From: Blumeriella jaapii
Lineage: Eukaryota; Ascomycota; Leotiomycetes; Helotiales; Drepanopezizaceae
Length of the DNA: 64,000 nt
NCBI GenBank assembly: GCA_009599575.1
Contig: VWND01000067.1
Coordinates: 434,001 to 498,000 of the forward strand
Direction of reading: 5' to 3'
Below are positions 47,482-59,559 of this stretch, piece after piece (the first letter of the stretch is position 1; each line of letters starts with the position of its first letter). The notes below the pieces were generated by a model, which saw only the letters and a program-made list of their open reading frames with translations, made no database searches and was not told the origin of the DNA. The position numbers were made by a program, and so were the translations under genes.

Positions 47482-49082
47482 ATAAGTAAGATTCTGGAAT
47501 TTTCGATTAGTATTTCAAATTTGTAAAATTCGTTTTTAAACAAGATTAAAGCGAGCGTATTATTAAAATTATAAATTAAAATTTTTTTTTATTTATAAAA
47601 AAAACGTAAAAGCTTTAGTACAGAAATATGTCCAGCTATTAAAAATTACCGAAATCGCTAAAAAAAGATTAATTATTATATTATTTAATCGTTTTGCAAA
47701 ATCTATTAGCTTGGAAAAGCTTGATAAAAATATCGAAACTTTTGTATTAAAATTTACCGATATTAAAATTTAAAATTTGCAAAGCAAAGTCGAAAATTTT
47801 ATGCAATAGCAGAAAAAGCTTTTTTACGTTAATTCGGATAATAAAAACGATTAAAATAGTTTTTATAATAATTATTTTTTTTAAAATACGCGAAGCGATC
47901 AATTTCGCTAAGCTATCGTAAAAGTAATAGCTGCTTAATAGCAATCTTTCCGTGCTAACGATTAAAATTAGCGAAATATTAATTATAATAACGATTATTA
48001 AAAAAAAAGGAAATTACCGCGAGAATTAAAATCGCGGCTATTAAAATAATAAAAGTAATTATTAAAACAAATTTCGTAGTTTTAAATATGGGTTTTGTAA
48101 TAATAAAAAAATTTATTGCGAAAAACTTTATATTCGTTTAAAATGCAAAGCATTTAATTTTTGTATAAATAATAAAGTTTGTTATATTAATAAATACGAA
48201 GCGATTTGCTTCGGATCGGTAGAAGCAGGAATAGGTTTTTTTAATAAAACCTAAAATCAAAGCTGATTAAATATTATTCGCTTGAAAATAAAAAATACGA
48301 AATAAAACGATTGTTTGGAAAACAAAAAGAATGCGAAAACGATTTTTATTAGTAAAAAAGAAAATATTTCCGAAAGCGTATTAATTAAGGAAAAAACTTT
48401 TATTTTAAATATAAATAAAATTTACATATATAAATAAAAAATAAATATATATATTACTAATAAAATTATCGTATTTGCAAATATTATAATTATATAATTA
48501 AGCCAGCGAATTATAAAAAAGCAAAATGCTTTTATTTTATTCGCTAAACCGACTGATATAAAAAAAACGTTAAGATCGAAAAAAAAAGAATTTTAAAATT
48601 CGAGAAAAAACCGATAAAATTATCAGAAAAACGCTTATAATAGAAAAAAATTAACGACGATATAAAAAATATCGATACCGATATTTCGGTTTAAATAATT
48701 TAAAAAATATTAGCTTTTAAACGCTTATTATTAATACGAAGCGAGAAATAGATCGACAAATATATTAGCTTCGAAGCCGTCGACAAAGCTATTAAAAAGA
48801 TTATAAAAAAAAAATTAAATTAAAATTCAGCGATTTATTTAATAAAAAAAAAATTTCGACAAAATTATTAACAAATAAATTTTTATATTAAAAAAAAACG
48901 AAAAAATTAAAATTATTCGAAAAAAAAAACGATTTTAAATTAAAAAAAAATCAAAAAAAAAATCATAATATCATAATCAATTTAGCCGACGAAAAGAAAT
49001 CTTCGGAAAAAGTCAGCTTTTTGGCTTTTGCTATAAAAACTCAAATATCGAAACGACGAAACTGCTTTTATACGGTTATAAA
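47482..49082 (+). pseudogene. B1 gag continuation after B2
   Basis: It aligns with B2 37693-39295 and continues the gag interrupted at 36177. Matching pieces include the ELIKNIETFVLKF-like stretch near 47730 and the Lys/Ile-rich C-terminal region. It is more decayed than in B2. It ends at ATAAA (49078-49082), where A3 inserts. Confidence 0.85.
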
Positions 49083-49348
49083 TGTGACGATCTAATCAGT
49101 CGGAGGGCTGGGAAATCAGTCAACTGGTCGCCGTGTTCATATGGTATAAAAAACGAGCTTTTGATTTTGTAACAAAAATATTTATTTAAAATTAACAATT
49201 GCAAAAGGCAAAGGTTGCTAAAAAAAAAAGCCTTATATATATAAATAATTTTTATAATTAATAAAAAGACTCATCAGAAGACCAGAAAGCTTGCAGCTAC
49301 ACGTAATTGCTGAAGTGACACGAAAGGTAAAAAAAGTAAATCGTTATA
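49083..49348 (-). repeat. A3 3' LTR (266 bp), minus strand
   Basis: On the plus strand it begins TGTGACGATCTAATCAGTCG, the reverse complement of the family A 3' end, and ends near AATCGTTATA. The open frame crossing it at 49291-49533 is an accident of the reversed sequence. Confidence 0.88.
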
Positions 49349-49807
49349 TTATTTTTCCGTCCGAAAAAAGCGCGCTTTCGAGCTTTTATTTATTAGTACG
49401 TCGCTATTCAAATAATCGTACGAATTCAAATCTTCGGAATACGCTTTTAGCCAATTTACAAGTTTTGCAAAGGAACCGGGAAGCTTTTTATACGCTAAAT
49501 AAAAATCGCGCACTTTCAAAAAAACGTATATAAAATTAAACGCGAAGTACCACGTAAAACTTTTATTTAAACCTATTTAAAAAGCTTTGTATTAAAAGGT
49601 TTTCCGCTGCATTCGATAAGCGATTAATTCTTCGACTTCGTATGTAAGCTTATTAATTATATTAATAAATTCAAAGATTAAATGAATCTAACCTGGAAAC
49701 GCGTCGTTAACTATTTTACGTAATCGATTAGCGTGAAAAACTGAATTAACGTTTATAATATTAAAAAAGTCTAATTTGAAAACGTTATCGAAAATTTTGG
49801 CTATAAT
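49349..49807 (-). pseudogene. A3 pol 3' end (integrase tail, chromodomain)
   Basis: This is the reverse complement of A1 from about 5261 down to about 4805, covering the chromodomain and the integrase C-terminus. It is cut at TAAT (49804-49807), where B3 inserts; the rest lies outside the window. Confidence 0.85.
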
Positions 49808-50067
49808 TGTAAAAGTAGGTAGGAAAACCAGACTGATACGGCCATATGTCGGTGGGTAAAATAGTCTAGGGAATTCCTAGAAAAAACTGAGGAAAAAAAA
49901 AAAATAAAGGTATGAATTAAACTGCGTGCTTATAGTACTATCTAAAAAGGTGCTTTGCTTTTATACTTATTGAAAATAATTAATAGCAGAAGGTTTCGAA
50001 AAAGTCTATGCCTCGATCATAATTAAAACTATCAACTTTTATTAATACAAAATATTATTATTTTATA
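49808..50067 (-). repeat. B3 3' LTR (260 bp), minus strand
   Basis: On the plus strand it begins TGTAAAAGTAGGTAGG and ends near ATTATTTTATA, the inverted form of the B2 LTR. Confidence 0.88.
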
Positions 50068-50840
50068 TCCTGTTTTAAATAATATACGTAATCGTTTTTA
50101 ATTACGACTAAAAAAACATAATTTTAATAAATGCAATTTAATCTATTTTATATAATTTAAAAATTAATTAATTAACAACCGAACTTTTTAATCTTATATT
50201 CTTTCAGTTTTCTAACCCGTTTTTGGCCTTTTTGCTATTAGCTTCTGCGGAAAAATAACGTTTCGTTTATCGTATGAATTACTTTGTTTATCCTGCTTTT
50301 TTAAAAAGTGGCTCGATAAAGCGTTAATCGAAATATCGTTTTAATTTACGAACGTTTTAATAGCTTTTTCGTCGATAATATTATTAAGCGTCGCGGCGAT
50401 AAAAGCTTTTTACGATTTTTTTTCGTAAATAATAAATTCTAGCTTTTAAATATAATTCCACGCTTTGCAAAAAGCGCTGAAAAGTTTTATATTAAAATCG
50501 TAAAAGTAATCGATTAGTTCGTCGTAATTAAAACCGATTAACGCTTTTGCTTCGCGTAAAACTAATAGATCGGACTACGGTTATTTACCGACGAATATTT
50601 CCGAAAAAGCTTCGAGATTTATAAAAAAAATTATTTTACGAAATAATTCGGAAATAATCGTTTGCAATCGATATCACCGAAAATGCTATAATTGTTTTCG
50701 TCGCAATATAAATAATATCAAATTGTTTATCGAAGCGTCGTTTTCGAAATAATTTTTATATTTTTGCGCCGTATAATTATTCGAATAAATCAGTATCGCG
50801 CCGTCGGTTTTTTAGATTTTGAATTTAACGAATACTTTTT
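50068..50840 (-). pseudogene. B3 3' coding-like region, minus strand
   Basis: This is the reverse complement of B2 about 46440-47214, the end of the extra 3' region. It shows that this region is a regular part of family B and not an insertion special to B2. It is cut by C2 in a T-run (50836-50840). Confidence 0.8.
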
Positions 50841-51251
50841 TGTAAGGATTTAAGGCAGGGAAACATTAGTTCAGACAATAGAGCTCAGATAAGATTGGGT
50901 TAATAATCAGACTGATTTCTACCTTTTATATCTTTAGTAAAGCGCGTATAAGTATAAAAGAAGGGATAGAGCTTTCGAAAAAAGTATTTTCCAGAAAACC
51001 AGGCGAATCCTATTTAATATGCTTTTTCAGCCTTTATTCCGACTTTTTCTCAATCTTTTTTAATATAACTTTAATAACTGATTTTTTAATAATTACTTTT
51101 ATAAAATGTTTTATTTAAATATTATTTTCAGTTTTTATAATATTATCCGGCTTCTACGGCTTATCCGCAAAAAATATTATTCGAAGATTAGTAAAAAAAA
51201 AAAAGTTTTGACGGATTATTTGATTTATATACGTAATATTGGTTTTTAATA
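50841..51251 (-). repeat. C2 3' LTR (411 bp)
   Basis: On the plus strand it begins TGTAAGGATTTAAGGCAGG, the least altered start of the family, and ends GGTTTTTAATA. The CACGTG seen in C1 has decayed to TACGTA here. Confidence 0.9.
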
Positions 51252-51400
51252 TTACTTTTTTTTAAAGTTTTTGGTTTTTAAAAGCGATTGATTTTTTTAT
51301 ACGTATGCTTTCGTATATAGCGTGCGTTACGCTTTCGAAATAACGTGCGGTTTTTTCCGCTTTTAATCGTAAATTATAATTGTTTTTTCCGCTTTCGATC

Positions 51401-52372
51401 GTAAATTATAATTGTTTTATTATTTTGTTTTTTTTGTTTTCGATAACGTTCGCATTTTCGTTTAAAAAAGTTTTTTTTTTAAAATGGCCGTTATTTTTCT
51501 GTTTAACTTTTTTTTGTTTTTTTTTTATTTTTATTTTTTCGTTAGTTTTTTTTTATTTTAATTAATTATTTTTCGCCGCGTTCGCCGCGAATTCTTAAAA
51601 ATGTTTTTAATTTTTATTTGCTTTCGGTATATACGTTTAATTTTACGCGAAAGTATTAGAGCGGCCTTTTTGCTTTTTTGCGTTTTCGAGCTTTTTAGCG
51701 TAGAATGCAACCGCTGCAAAGTTTCGTATATTTAATGCTTTTTTGTAAATCTTTTAGATTTTTATTCGGATTCGCTTTTAATTAATTATAGATTTTTGCC
51801 GCACGCGCTATCGAAGCGCAAACTTTTTTTTCGGGTTTTAACGATTTTATAAATCGTTTCGATATTATTATCGCCGCTGCCGCTTTTTTTTTTTTACTGC
51901 CGAAGCTAAAGCTTTTATTAAAATTTTTATTAATTTTATTATTTACGACGCTTATATAAATCGTTTTAAAAAAAATAACGCTTCGGCTTTTATAATAATC
52001 GAAAATCGTACGAATCGCGCCGCGGCTCGAATTGCCGCCGTTATTATTGCGTCCGCTTCTGCCGGTTTAACGGCTGCTGCTGTTTTAAAAGCTTTGGCTG
52101 CGCCGGCCTTTTTTTTTAACGACGCTAATATAAAATATATTTTTCGACGTTTCGAAAACGTCGCTCGGATTTATTTTAATTAATTAAATTAAATTTTGGA
52201 TTTTTACGAAAATATCGTAATTGCAATTTAAAATTCGATTACGGCTATCGTAAAAGCTTTAATTAAAATAAATCGAATATTTTGCGAATTCGTTTAATAT
52301 TAATTTTTTTTAGTTTGCCGCTGCTTTTAAATTTAAAAAAAATAGCGATAAAAATAAAAAAAAATAACGATA
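51401..52372 (+). pseudogene. Antisense ORF of C2 (homologue of the C1 one)
   Basis: It aligns with C1 27834-28829. The Phe-rich start (51380-51565 partly open), the Ala-rich middle (near 52020-52110) and the Lys/Asn tail are all retained, but more stops are present and the start ATG is ATA. Retention of the same layout in a second copy shows the frame belongs to the family. Confidence 0.6.
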
Positions 52373-52399
52373 ATAATACAAATAATAAATCGCTTTAAC

Positions 52400-54939
52400 G
52401 GCGGTTTTAAAATTTTCTAAATTTTTTTTTTTTTTTTTTTATTTTTACGACGCGCATTCGTTATTGCTCCGTTGCTATTATTTATCGTATTTTTTAAATA
52501 TTTTTTTACAATTTTTTTTACGTTTGTAAAATAGTTTTTTAGCTTTTACGAATTTTCGTTTAATAAATAATTTTTTTATCGTATTAAATAATATCGGTTT
52601 TTTTTTGTATTTTTATAAATTTATATTAATTTAATTTCGTATTTTTCGGATTTTTGAAATTTTATTATATTATTTTTCGGCTCGATATCGTTCCGACTTT
52701 ACTAAAATTTTAATAAAAAAACGTAGAAAATATCGTAAATACGATATTAAAAAAAAACTCGAATTAATAAGCTTGGCCGTGCTTATATATAATTCGTTTA
52801 ATTTTAAAAAGCTTTAAATATTTATTTAAAAGTTTTCGAAAAAGTCGTAGCTATCGAAGATTTTTAATCGATAATAATATTTTATCGCTTATTTAAAATT
52901 TAATTTTTTTATATTTAACGTCGTAAAACTTTTTATAATTCGCGTTAACTTTTTTTAGCTTTTTACTAAATATATTTTTTTTTTATAATATTTTAATTCG
53001 TTTTTCCGCTGACGGTATTTTTTTTTTTACGACGTCGTTTTCGACGTTGCTGCTAAATTCTAAATAAAAGCCGTATAATATGCGAAAAAAATAAAACCCG
53101 TAAAAACGTATATCGAATTGTTATACGTAAATTCGGCTAAAACAAACTTCGTAGTTTAATCGTTTTATCGATAATCGCAGTACGTGCGAAAGTAAAATTT
53201 TAAAATTTAATTTTAACGTTTCGTTTGGCTATCGGTTTAAAAATAAAAAGCGGTGTTTAATCGACGTCGTATTTGTAAATAAAATATTATTAAAAACCAA
53301 AATTTATTAATAAAAACTGACTTTTTATTTATAATAATTTTTTTAAAACAATTAAAATTTTTATAAATATGTTATATAAATATTTTAGCCAAATCTAAAG
53401 CTGAAATCGTTTTTTATATCGGAATATATTTCGACAGCTTCGTATATCGGTTTATTATAACGAATATCGAATCGTAAATACGATTTCGTTTTTTATTAAA
53501 AAATAAATTCGTAATAACATTTATAATTATTTTTTTTTAAAATTTCGTAAAAGCCGAAAAAAAAGCTAATTCGCTATAAGATCGGTGTTTTTTAAATTTG
53601 CTTTTTTAGCATTTTTTATACGTATTAACGTAACGTTTTACGTCGCTTCGTAAACCAGGCCAGAAATACTTTTTTTCGATCAGTTTTAGCGTTCGCCGAA
53701 AATTTTAATAACCGGCGGTCGGATCGTCGTAATTAATTTTTAATATTTCGTTTTTAATAACGTTTTTATTCGAAATATACGTACGTTTTTTATAACGTAG
53801 TAATTTATTTTAATTTATACGCCAGTGTTTTTCGAATCCGGTTCGATTATTTTACGAAGCCGATTCGTACGTTTTTTATAATATAAAAAAATCAGATTTT
53901 TGCAATTTAAAAATATTTTTATAAATCGGTTTTGCTAACTCGTTATTAGCCGTTTCGAATTATAATAACACAGCGGCTACGCTTCGTAGTATATATTATT
54001 TGCAATTAATAATATTAATAGAAAATAATCCGGCGAAAAAACTTTTTATTTAACTTTTTTCCGTTTGCTTTTTATTTTTTAATTCCGTTAATAAAAACTT
54101 CGAATACTTATCGGCGCGAAATAATTTATGCTTCGATTTTAAACGTATTTTTACTGCGGAAAACATTTTAAAATTTTTTAAATAAATTAATTTTAGCTTA
54201 CGATGCAGCGTAAGCAATTGCTTATTATTTTTTTTTAAATTTTTTTTTAAATTTGGCCGGCGAAAAAAACTATTCGCCGAATTCAAAACTTTTGTTTTAT
54301 ATTCGATTGCAAAATCGTATTTAGCTAGCTCGTCGGCTTATTTCGCTTAGCGTTCGTTTAAACGTTTTTTCGTAAAAAAGTATTTTAAATTATAATAATT
54401 TATACGTATAATAATAACGTCGAAAGCGCTACGTAAATATTGGCTTTATTATTTAAAAGCGTAAATTATAGCTATTAGCTTAGCGTCGTGGATTTCGTAT
54501 TTTTATTTTATAAAAAAAAGCTTTTTCGAATAATACGCGATAAAATGCTAACGTACCTTCGTACCTTTTTCGAATAATTAAAATAATATTCCGCTTATAA
54601 CGAATTTCGAAGCGTTTGTTTCGATTTGAATTTTTAATCGAAAATCGAAATAACGTAAAATCGATGTTTAACAAAACTTTTTTTTTTAAAATAAAAAAAC
54701 GATTTTCGCTTCGAATAAAAAACGAAAAAAGCCCGATATTTTTTTTCGTTGCATTCCTTTTAAAAGATTTATAATAAATCGGCAAAGCTTAGCGTAGTTT
54801 TTAATAAAACGTTTGTAAAAATTAATAAAATCCAAAAACATTTAAATATTTCGCTACGTAATAAAAAAGAGCTATTTCCGAATATTTTTTTTTTTTTTTA
54901 GGTTTATTTTAATTCTCGTAGAAATAACGACGAAACCTA
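52400..54939 (-). pseudogene. C2 integrase, chromodomain, RNase H
   Basis: The sequence parallels C1 28830-31360. RNase H pieces are open at 54050-54286 (NSANSFFRRPNLKKNLKKNN) and 54480-54785. The chromodomain lies at about 52450-52660. Stops are more frequent than in C1. Confidence 0.82.
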
Positions 54940-54944
54940 GGAAT

Positions 54945-55246
54945 TGTCGTGCATAGCCGAATAGTCGGTAGGAACCCTCACCGGAGGCTGGGACGGATGA
55001 ATTGTATGCAGTAAAATGTTACTTGTATTATTCTAAGTCTGACTGGCGAGCTTTCCGCAGAAAACGGAAGGTTCGGGCTCGCTTAGTCAGTCGCTCGGAA
55101 AAACTAGTTTCCGAAAAGGCTCGTTATCACGTGATTACGAGCCTTTCCGAGCTTCAGAAACATTTAACTACTAAAAGCGTACAGGAAAAATAAATCTGAA
55201 ACAAAAAAAATGAAAAGAAATAAAAGAATATAAATATAGCGCAACA
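54945..55246 (-). repeat. D 3' LTR (302 bp)
   Basis: On the plus strand it begins TGTCGTGCATAGCC and ends AGCGCAACA. It contains a 38-bp near-perfect palindrome centred on CACGTG (55128-55133). The short open frame 55002-55193 inside it has no support as a gene. Confidence 0.93.
55112..55149. repeat. 38-bp palindrome in D LTR
   Basis: The left arm CGAAAAGGCTCGTTATCAC and right arm GTGATTACGAGCCTTTCCG are complementary at 17 of 19 positions with no loop. The other LTR has the equivalent at about 63015-63052. Confidence 0.85.
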
Positions 55247-55620
55247 CATCTTTTAGCTGATTGCTAATCCGGCGATCAGCTATTTTTAAAGCGCGGAAAA
55301 ATCCTTTTGTCGTCCGAATGCGGCCGTAACGCGATATTGCAATATTTATATAGTTTGTTTATATTTTTTGTCGTTGCGAAGCGTAAATAAGGCCAATTCA
55401 GCTTAAATAAGCGTTTCGTCGCTTTTGAAAACCTTAACTTTTTTATTTTCTTACTAGTCTTTTAATAGATTTAAGTTTTACTATTTTAATCAGAAATATC
55501 GATATAGCCTTTTTTATATTCAAAAAAAATCGTCCGCGTAGCTTTACGCGATAAGTTGGCTCAGCTCTTCGGACTTCTAGTTTTCGGCGCTTACGTAATC
55601 GGAGTTTTGCGAAATTTATT

Positions 55621-56703
55621 TTGCGTAATCAGTCGGCTTTTTCGGCCAATTCGTTTTTTTTTGACCCTTTCGAAAAGGGCGACCTTTTCGATGTTTCGTT
55701 TTTGAACGGTTTTTTCGAAGATTTATATTTACCCGGCCTCGAAAATGCCGATATAACGCCTGGAAATAAAAGAAACGCTGCTAGCGGTAAAGAAGCTATT
55801 AGCGGTGGTTTCGGTCCTGATGGCATTTCCGGGAAGGAAAAGCAAAACACTAGCGCTTTTGGAAAAGGAGCGGCCGAAGATTATTAAAGCGAAAAAACTA
55901 AAGGTGAAAATAACGACGATAGTCGTTTTTTAAAACGCGCTCGCACCGGAGCCAGAAAGCCTGCTATTCCTGGGCCTTTTAATCTTACTTTTTATATGAT
56001 CTGTATTGCTCGCAGAGCAACTGAAAATTTAAATTACGACTGTTTATCGAATTTGGCTAAAGCTCGTTGCTGTCGGTGCCACGCAACCAGCACGTCGTAT
56101 ATTCCGATCGACGCGAACGTTTTGGCTGCGTAGTTTTCCGTTTTTAAAGCTCGGATTAATAAAATTATTGAAGCGGTCAGTTTTATCGAAAAATTTTATC
56201 GTTTTTGCTGATCGATTTTTAAGATATAACGGTTATTTTTTATTTTACGGTCAAAGCGGTTTTAAAAGTGTAAAAAAATAAGCTTTCAAATCGGTCGTAA
56301 TTCAAAAGCAAAACTAATAAATATAAAGCGTATTATTAACGCGAAGCTCGCCGCGGCTCGTAGGATTTTTTAGATTTCTGCTTTTCGAATAGAAATTCCT
56401 ACGCCTGCTTTACGTGCTAGCGGAATAGGGCCTGGCCACGACCTATTAAAAAATGCTTTCGTTTCTGAAAATCTAAAAAGGAATCTCGCGGCGACTTTTT
56501 TGTCAAACGTTTCTAGTCCTTAACCTGGTGGAACTTCGCAAAAAGGAAGGAATGTTCCGGTTGTACAGCCGGCGGCAGCACAGCCGGCGGCAGCCGTTTT
56601 TAAAAAAGCTATCGGAAGGTTTATTTTAGATCTGATTATCGCGAAGCGTCGTACGCGAATTGTTGTTTTAGCGGGTTATATTTTTGACTTTTTGCAAAGC
56701 TAA
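55621..56703 (+). pseudogene. Extra antisense ORF of D, about 361 codons, function unknown
   Basis: It runs opposite to pol, tail-to-tail, starting about 370 bp inside the 3' LTR and ending about 120 bp from the pol end. One frame spans it, with only a few stops (55885, 56130 and several between 56200 and 56510) of the type RIP makes. Parts: acidic/Gly-rich start (NGFFEDLYLPGLENADITPG), basic patch (RFLKRARTGARKPAIPGPF), a Cys cluster (ARCCRCHATSTSYIPI), then RRTRIVVLAGYIFDFLQ before the TAA. An Ala/Pro segment (PAAAQPAAA) precedes the end. I do not recognise a family. Sense gag and pol exist elsewhere in D, so this is additional. The 55247-55620 stretch holds no clear gene. Confidence 0.62.
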
Positions 56704-56819
56704 GCGGTTTGGTTTTTAAGTTTTTGGGTTTACTTAAAAAGTGGTTTTTGCTATATTTTAAGTTTTAATAAAAGTTTATTTAAATAAATATACGTCTGCA
56801 AAATGCAAGTTTTTCAGTT

Positions 56820-58860
56820 CGATTAGTCGAGCTTTTCGACAAAGCTTCGAAAATCCCGTAGATTAAAAAGTTTAACAAAACTTTCGTATTTTTGTCGGGT
56901 CAGATTTTTAGTAAAACCGTTTGCGTATATTTTATCTGTTGGAAAGTATATGATTTTAAACTTTTTATTTTAATATTTTTAGCGAATTTATATATTGCTT
57001 ATATCGACGTAGCGGAATTTCGTAAAGATTTTCTTTTTATTTTTTACGATTAGTCTGATCGTTTGCTGATTGTCGCAATATACGTTTTATTTAAAAACAA
57101 CGTCGAATCGAAGCTTTTTGAAAAAACGTTGAAATGCTATTATTTCTTTTATAATCGCTATATAAGCAAATAGCTCCGCTTCAGTGAAAAAAGTGGTGAT
57201 TGTATTTTATCGTACAATCTTTTATAAAATAGCATTTCCGAAAAAAAAAAAAATATATTTCTGAAATAATTTCCGAGTTTCTAGATCGTCGGCGAAAAAA
57301 GCGTCGGTAGAAATTATCAATTGATTTTCTCGCTTTTTCCGATTGTAAACGATCCTTAGGAATTTCGTTTTATAAAAATATCGAAGCGTTTAATTGGCTG
57401 CTTCGAAATATTGGAAATTTAAGTTGGTAAAAAAGTAAGAAAGCTGAAAGGCTGCGAAGGTCACGTCGGGTCGAAATATAATAGCCGTATACAAAATTGA
57501 ACCGACCTTTTTTTAATACTTTTTGATTTGCGGAAGCGTGGCTACGCCTGGGTTTTTAACAAATTCGCAGATTAAAAAAGCGTGCTTGAAAAGCGCCTTT
57601 TGCATGTATCAAACTTCGTAGCGATTTTTTCGATATACGAATCGTAGAACAAGGAAACTTTTTTTTTTTATCTGTTTCGTAAAATACGGATTTCGAGAAA
57701 ATAGTCTAGATTTTCCATGCTTATAAGCTCGTAGGCCTTTTTCAAACCGAAAATAATTTCGTCGGCTTTTGACGAATGGAAGGCGTAGTATAAAACTTAA
57801 ATATCGTCGACGTAAAACGCCACGTATACGTTTCGTATTTCGTTGGCGAATATACAAGGCTCCTCGTTTATTAATTCGAGCTTCAGCTTTTTTAAAATGT
57901 TGGCAAATTCGCCGTATTATAAAGCTAAAGAGTTTTTCAACTTATACAAAGCTCGGTCTAGCTGTATTATTATATCTGGTTGTTTGAATTTATCAGGCAG
58001 ATTGCACGTAATTGGCTTACTTTTAAAGTTTCGTTTTGCATTAACGAAAGTATTAATTATATCGAATTGCTTAATTTCCAGGTCGAAATAAGCCGCCAGC
58101 GTTATAACCGTTCGGAAAAAACGGGCTGCGAATATAACTGCGTATATAAAAAAAATTAAAGCTTCGTTTTGGAGATTTTCTTTTACGACTAGTTTCGATC
58201 TGCACCGTTGCAATTCGCCTAAGCTATTCGTTTTGTATATGAAAATTCATTTGAATGGAATAAGCTTTATGGTTTTATTTCTTTTAATAATTTTTCAGTA
58301 TTTTTTGATTTTTAAGTTTTTAATTTCGGTTTTTGCTTTTTTTCTGAACTGCTTTTCTATCTGATGGTTTTTCAATTCGTTCCAGTTTTTTAGAACTTTC
58401 GGAAAGTTATTCCGATATTATTTTTGATCGGAAAGTTAAATATTTTTACCGATTTTTTTTTTATCGAAGCCGTTATTATTGCGTAAACAGCCTGGAAATC
58501 TTTTCTATTTATCTGAATCGGCTCGTTTGTTCAAAACGTATAAACGAATTCGTCGATCTGTTATTTAATAAATAAAACTATTAATTAAAAGATTTCGCAT
58601 ACCGTGGCGTATATTTTCGGTTTATCCGGCCAGTATAAAATAAAATCTGTACGATTTCGTTTGGCAGTTTTTAAAATCAACTGCTTTTTATCGCTTATCG
58701 GAAACTTCGATTTGTTTTTTTTACTTTTTTTAAATAATGCTTTTTTTTTAATAATCAGCTTTGGAGGAGCTTTCAAAAGCAATCGTTTAAATAGCTGCTT
58801 TATTTTAAGTCGATCTGGCGCCTGATTTGCCGGGCGATAACTTTTAATTATAATTTAAAA
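56820..58860 (-). pseudogene. D reverse transcriptase and RNase H
   Basis: RT: AARFFRTVITLAAYFDLEIK, then QFDIINTFVNAKRN and LDRALYKLKNSLAL (open run 57917-58213). The catalytic box YVDD is intact at 57803-57814. It is followed by a TAA and then FGLKKAYELISMENLDYFLE. RNase H ends with PTDKIYANGFTKNLTRQKYE near 56880. This layout is typical of fungal copia. Few stops compared with the gypsy elements. Confidence 0.9.
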
Positions 58861-59559
58861 AATTGAATTGCGCGCTTTTTCGTATAGAGCCATTTTTATA
58901 TCCGCGCCGAAGGATTTTTTAAAGCTTTGCTCTGTTTTATTCTGTCCTATAATAATAAGCTTTGCTAATTTATTATTTTTTTTTAAATTTTTATAACTTT
59001 TTAACGCTTTTATCGCGTCGGTCAAAATGTTTCGGATATGCTTTGTATATTTTCGACTGATAATTAGTTTTGAAAATTAAAATTGGTCGGTAATAGTTTT
59101 GTCGAAAGGGCTTTTATAAAGGACTATTATTCCCGAGCTCTGAACGTTTAAATCGATCGTAAAAAAAGGCTCGATTATTTCGACTTTTATTAGGTTTTTC
59201 ACTTCCGAAGATTTGGCTTTATTTTTTGAAATATCTAAATCTATTGGTATTGAAATGTTCTTCTTCTTCACCGTAGGCTTTAAAAGTTTACTAGGGAAGC
59301 CTGAAATCGGTCTTGATTTTAATAGTGGCTCCGGTAAAAAAAAACTTTCATTTTTTTTTGTAAAATCTGGAGGTTGCTCGTTTTGTGATAGTGGCTTTTT
59401 TTTTGTATTATCCCTTTTTTAGCATACCGAGTTTTGCTAGTCTGCGCCGCCACTAAAACTGTCCGTTAATATTTAATATTCAGCGTTTTAAGCTTTTTCG
59501 TTCTTTGCGTTTTCGATAAACTTTACGGTTTTCTAAAGTTTTAGTTTAGTTATAGGATT

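Larger units (their letters stand above)
50841..54944 (-). mobile_element. Ty3/gypsy element C2, 3' part, minus strand, split by D
   Basis: It starts with a 3' LTR (50841-51251) and follows C1 in order: antisense frame, chromodomain, integrase, RNase H, RT. It is interrupted at GGAAT (54940-54944) by D and resumes at 63150. It carries more RIP changes than C1, for instance the purine tract and the antisense ATG are lost. The 5' LTR is outside the window. Confidence 0.9.

Noticed and set aside
49291..49533. Plus-strand frame of 80 codons
   Set aside because: Reverse complement of the A LTR and pol end (A3); no protein motif.
55002..55193. Open frame of 63 codons in the D LTR
   Set aside because: Lies wholly within the LTR and includes the palindrome; no support as a gene.
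57769..58091. Plus-strand frames opposite the D reverse transcriptase
   Set aside because: The minus strand shows copia RT motifs including an intact YVDD over the same bases.
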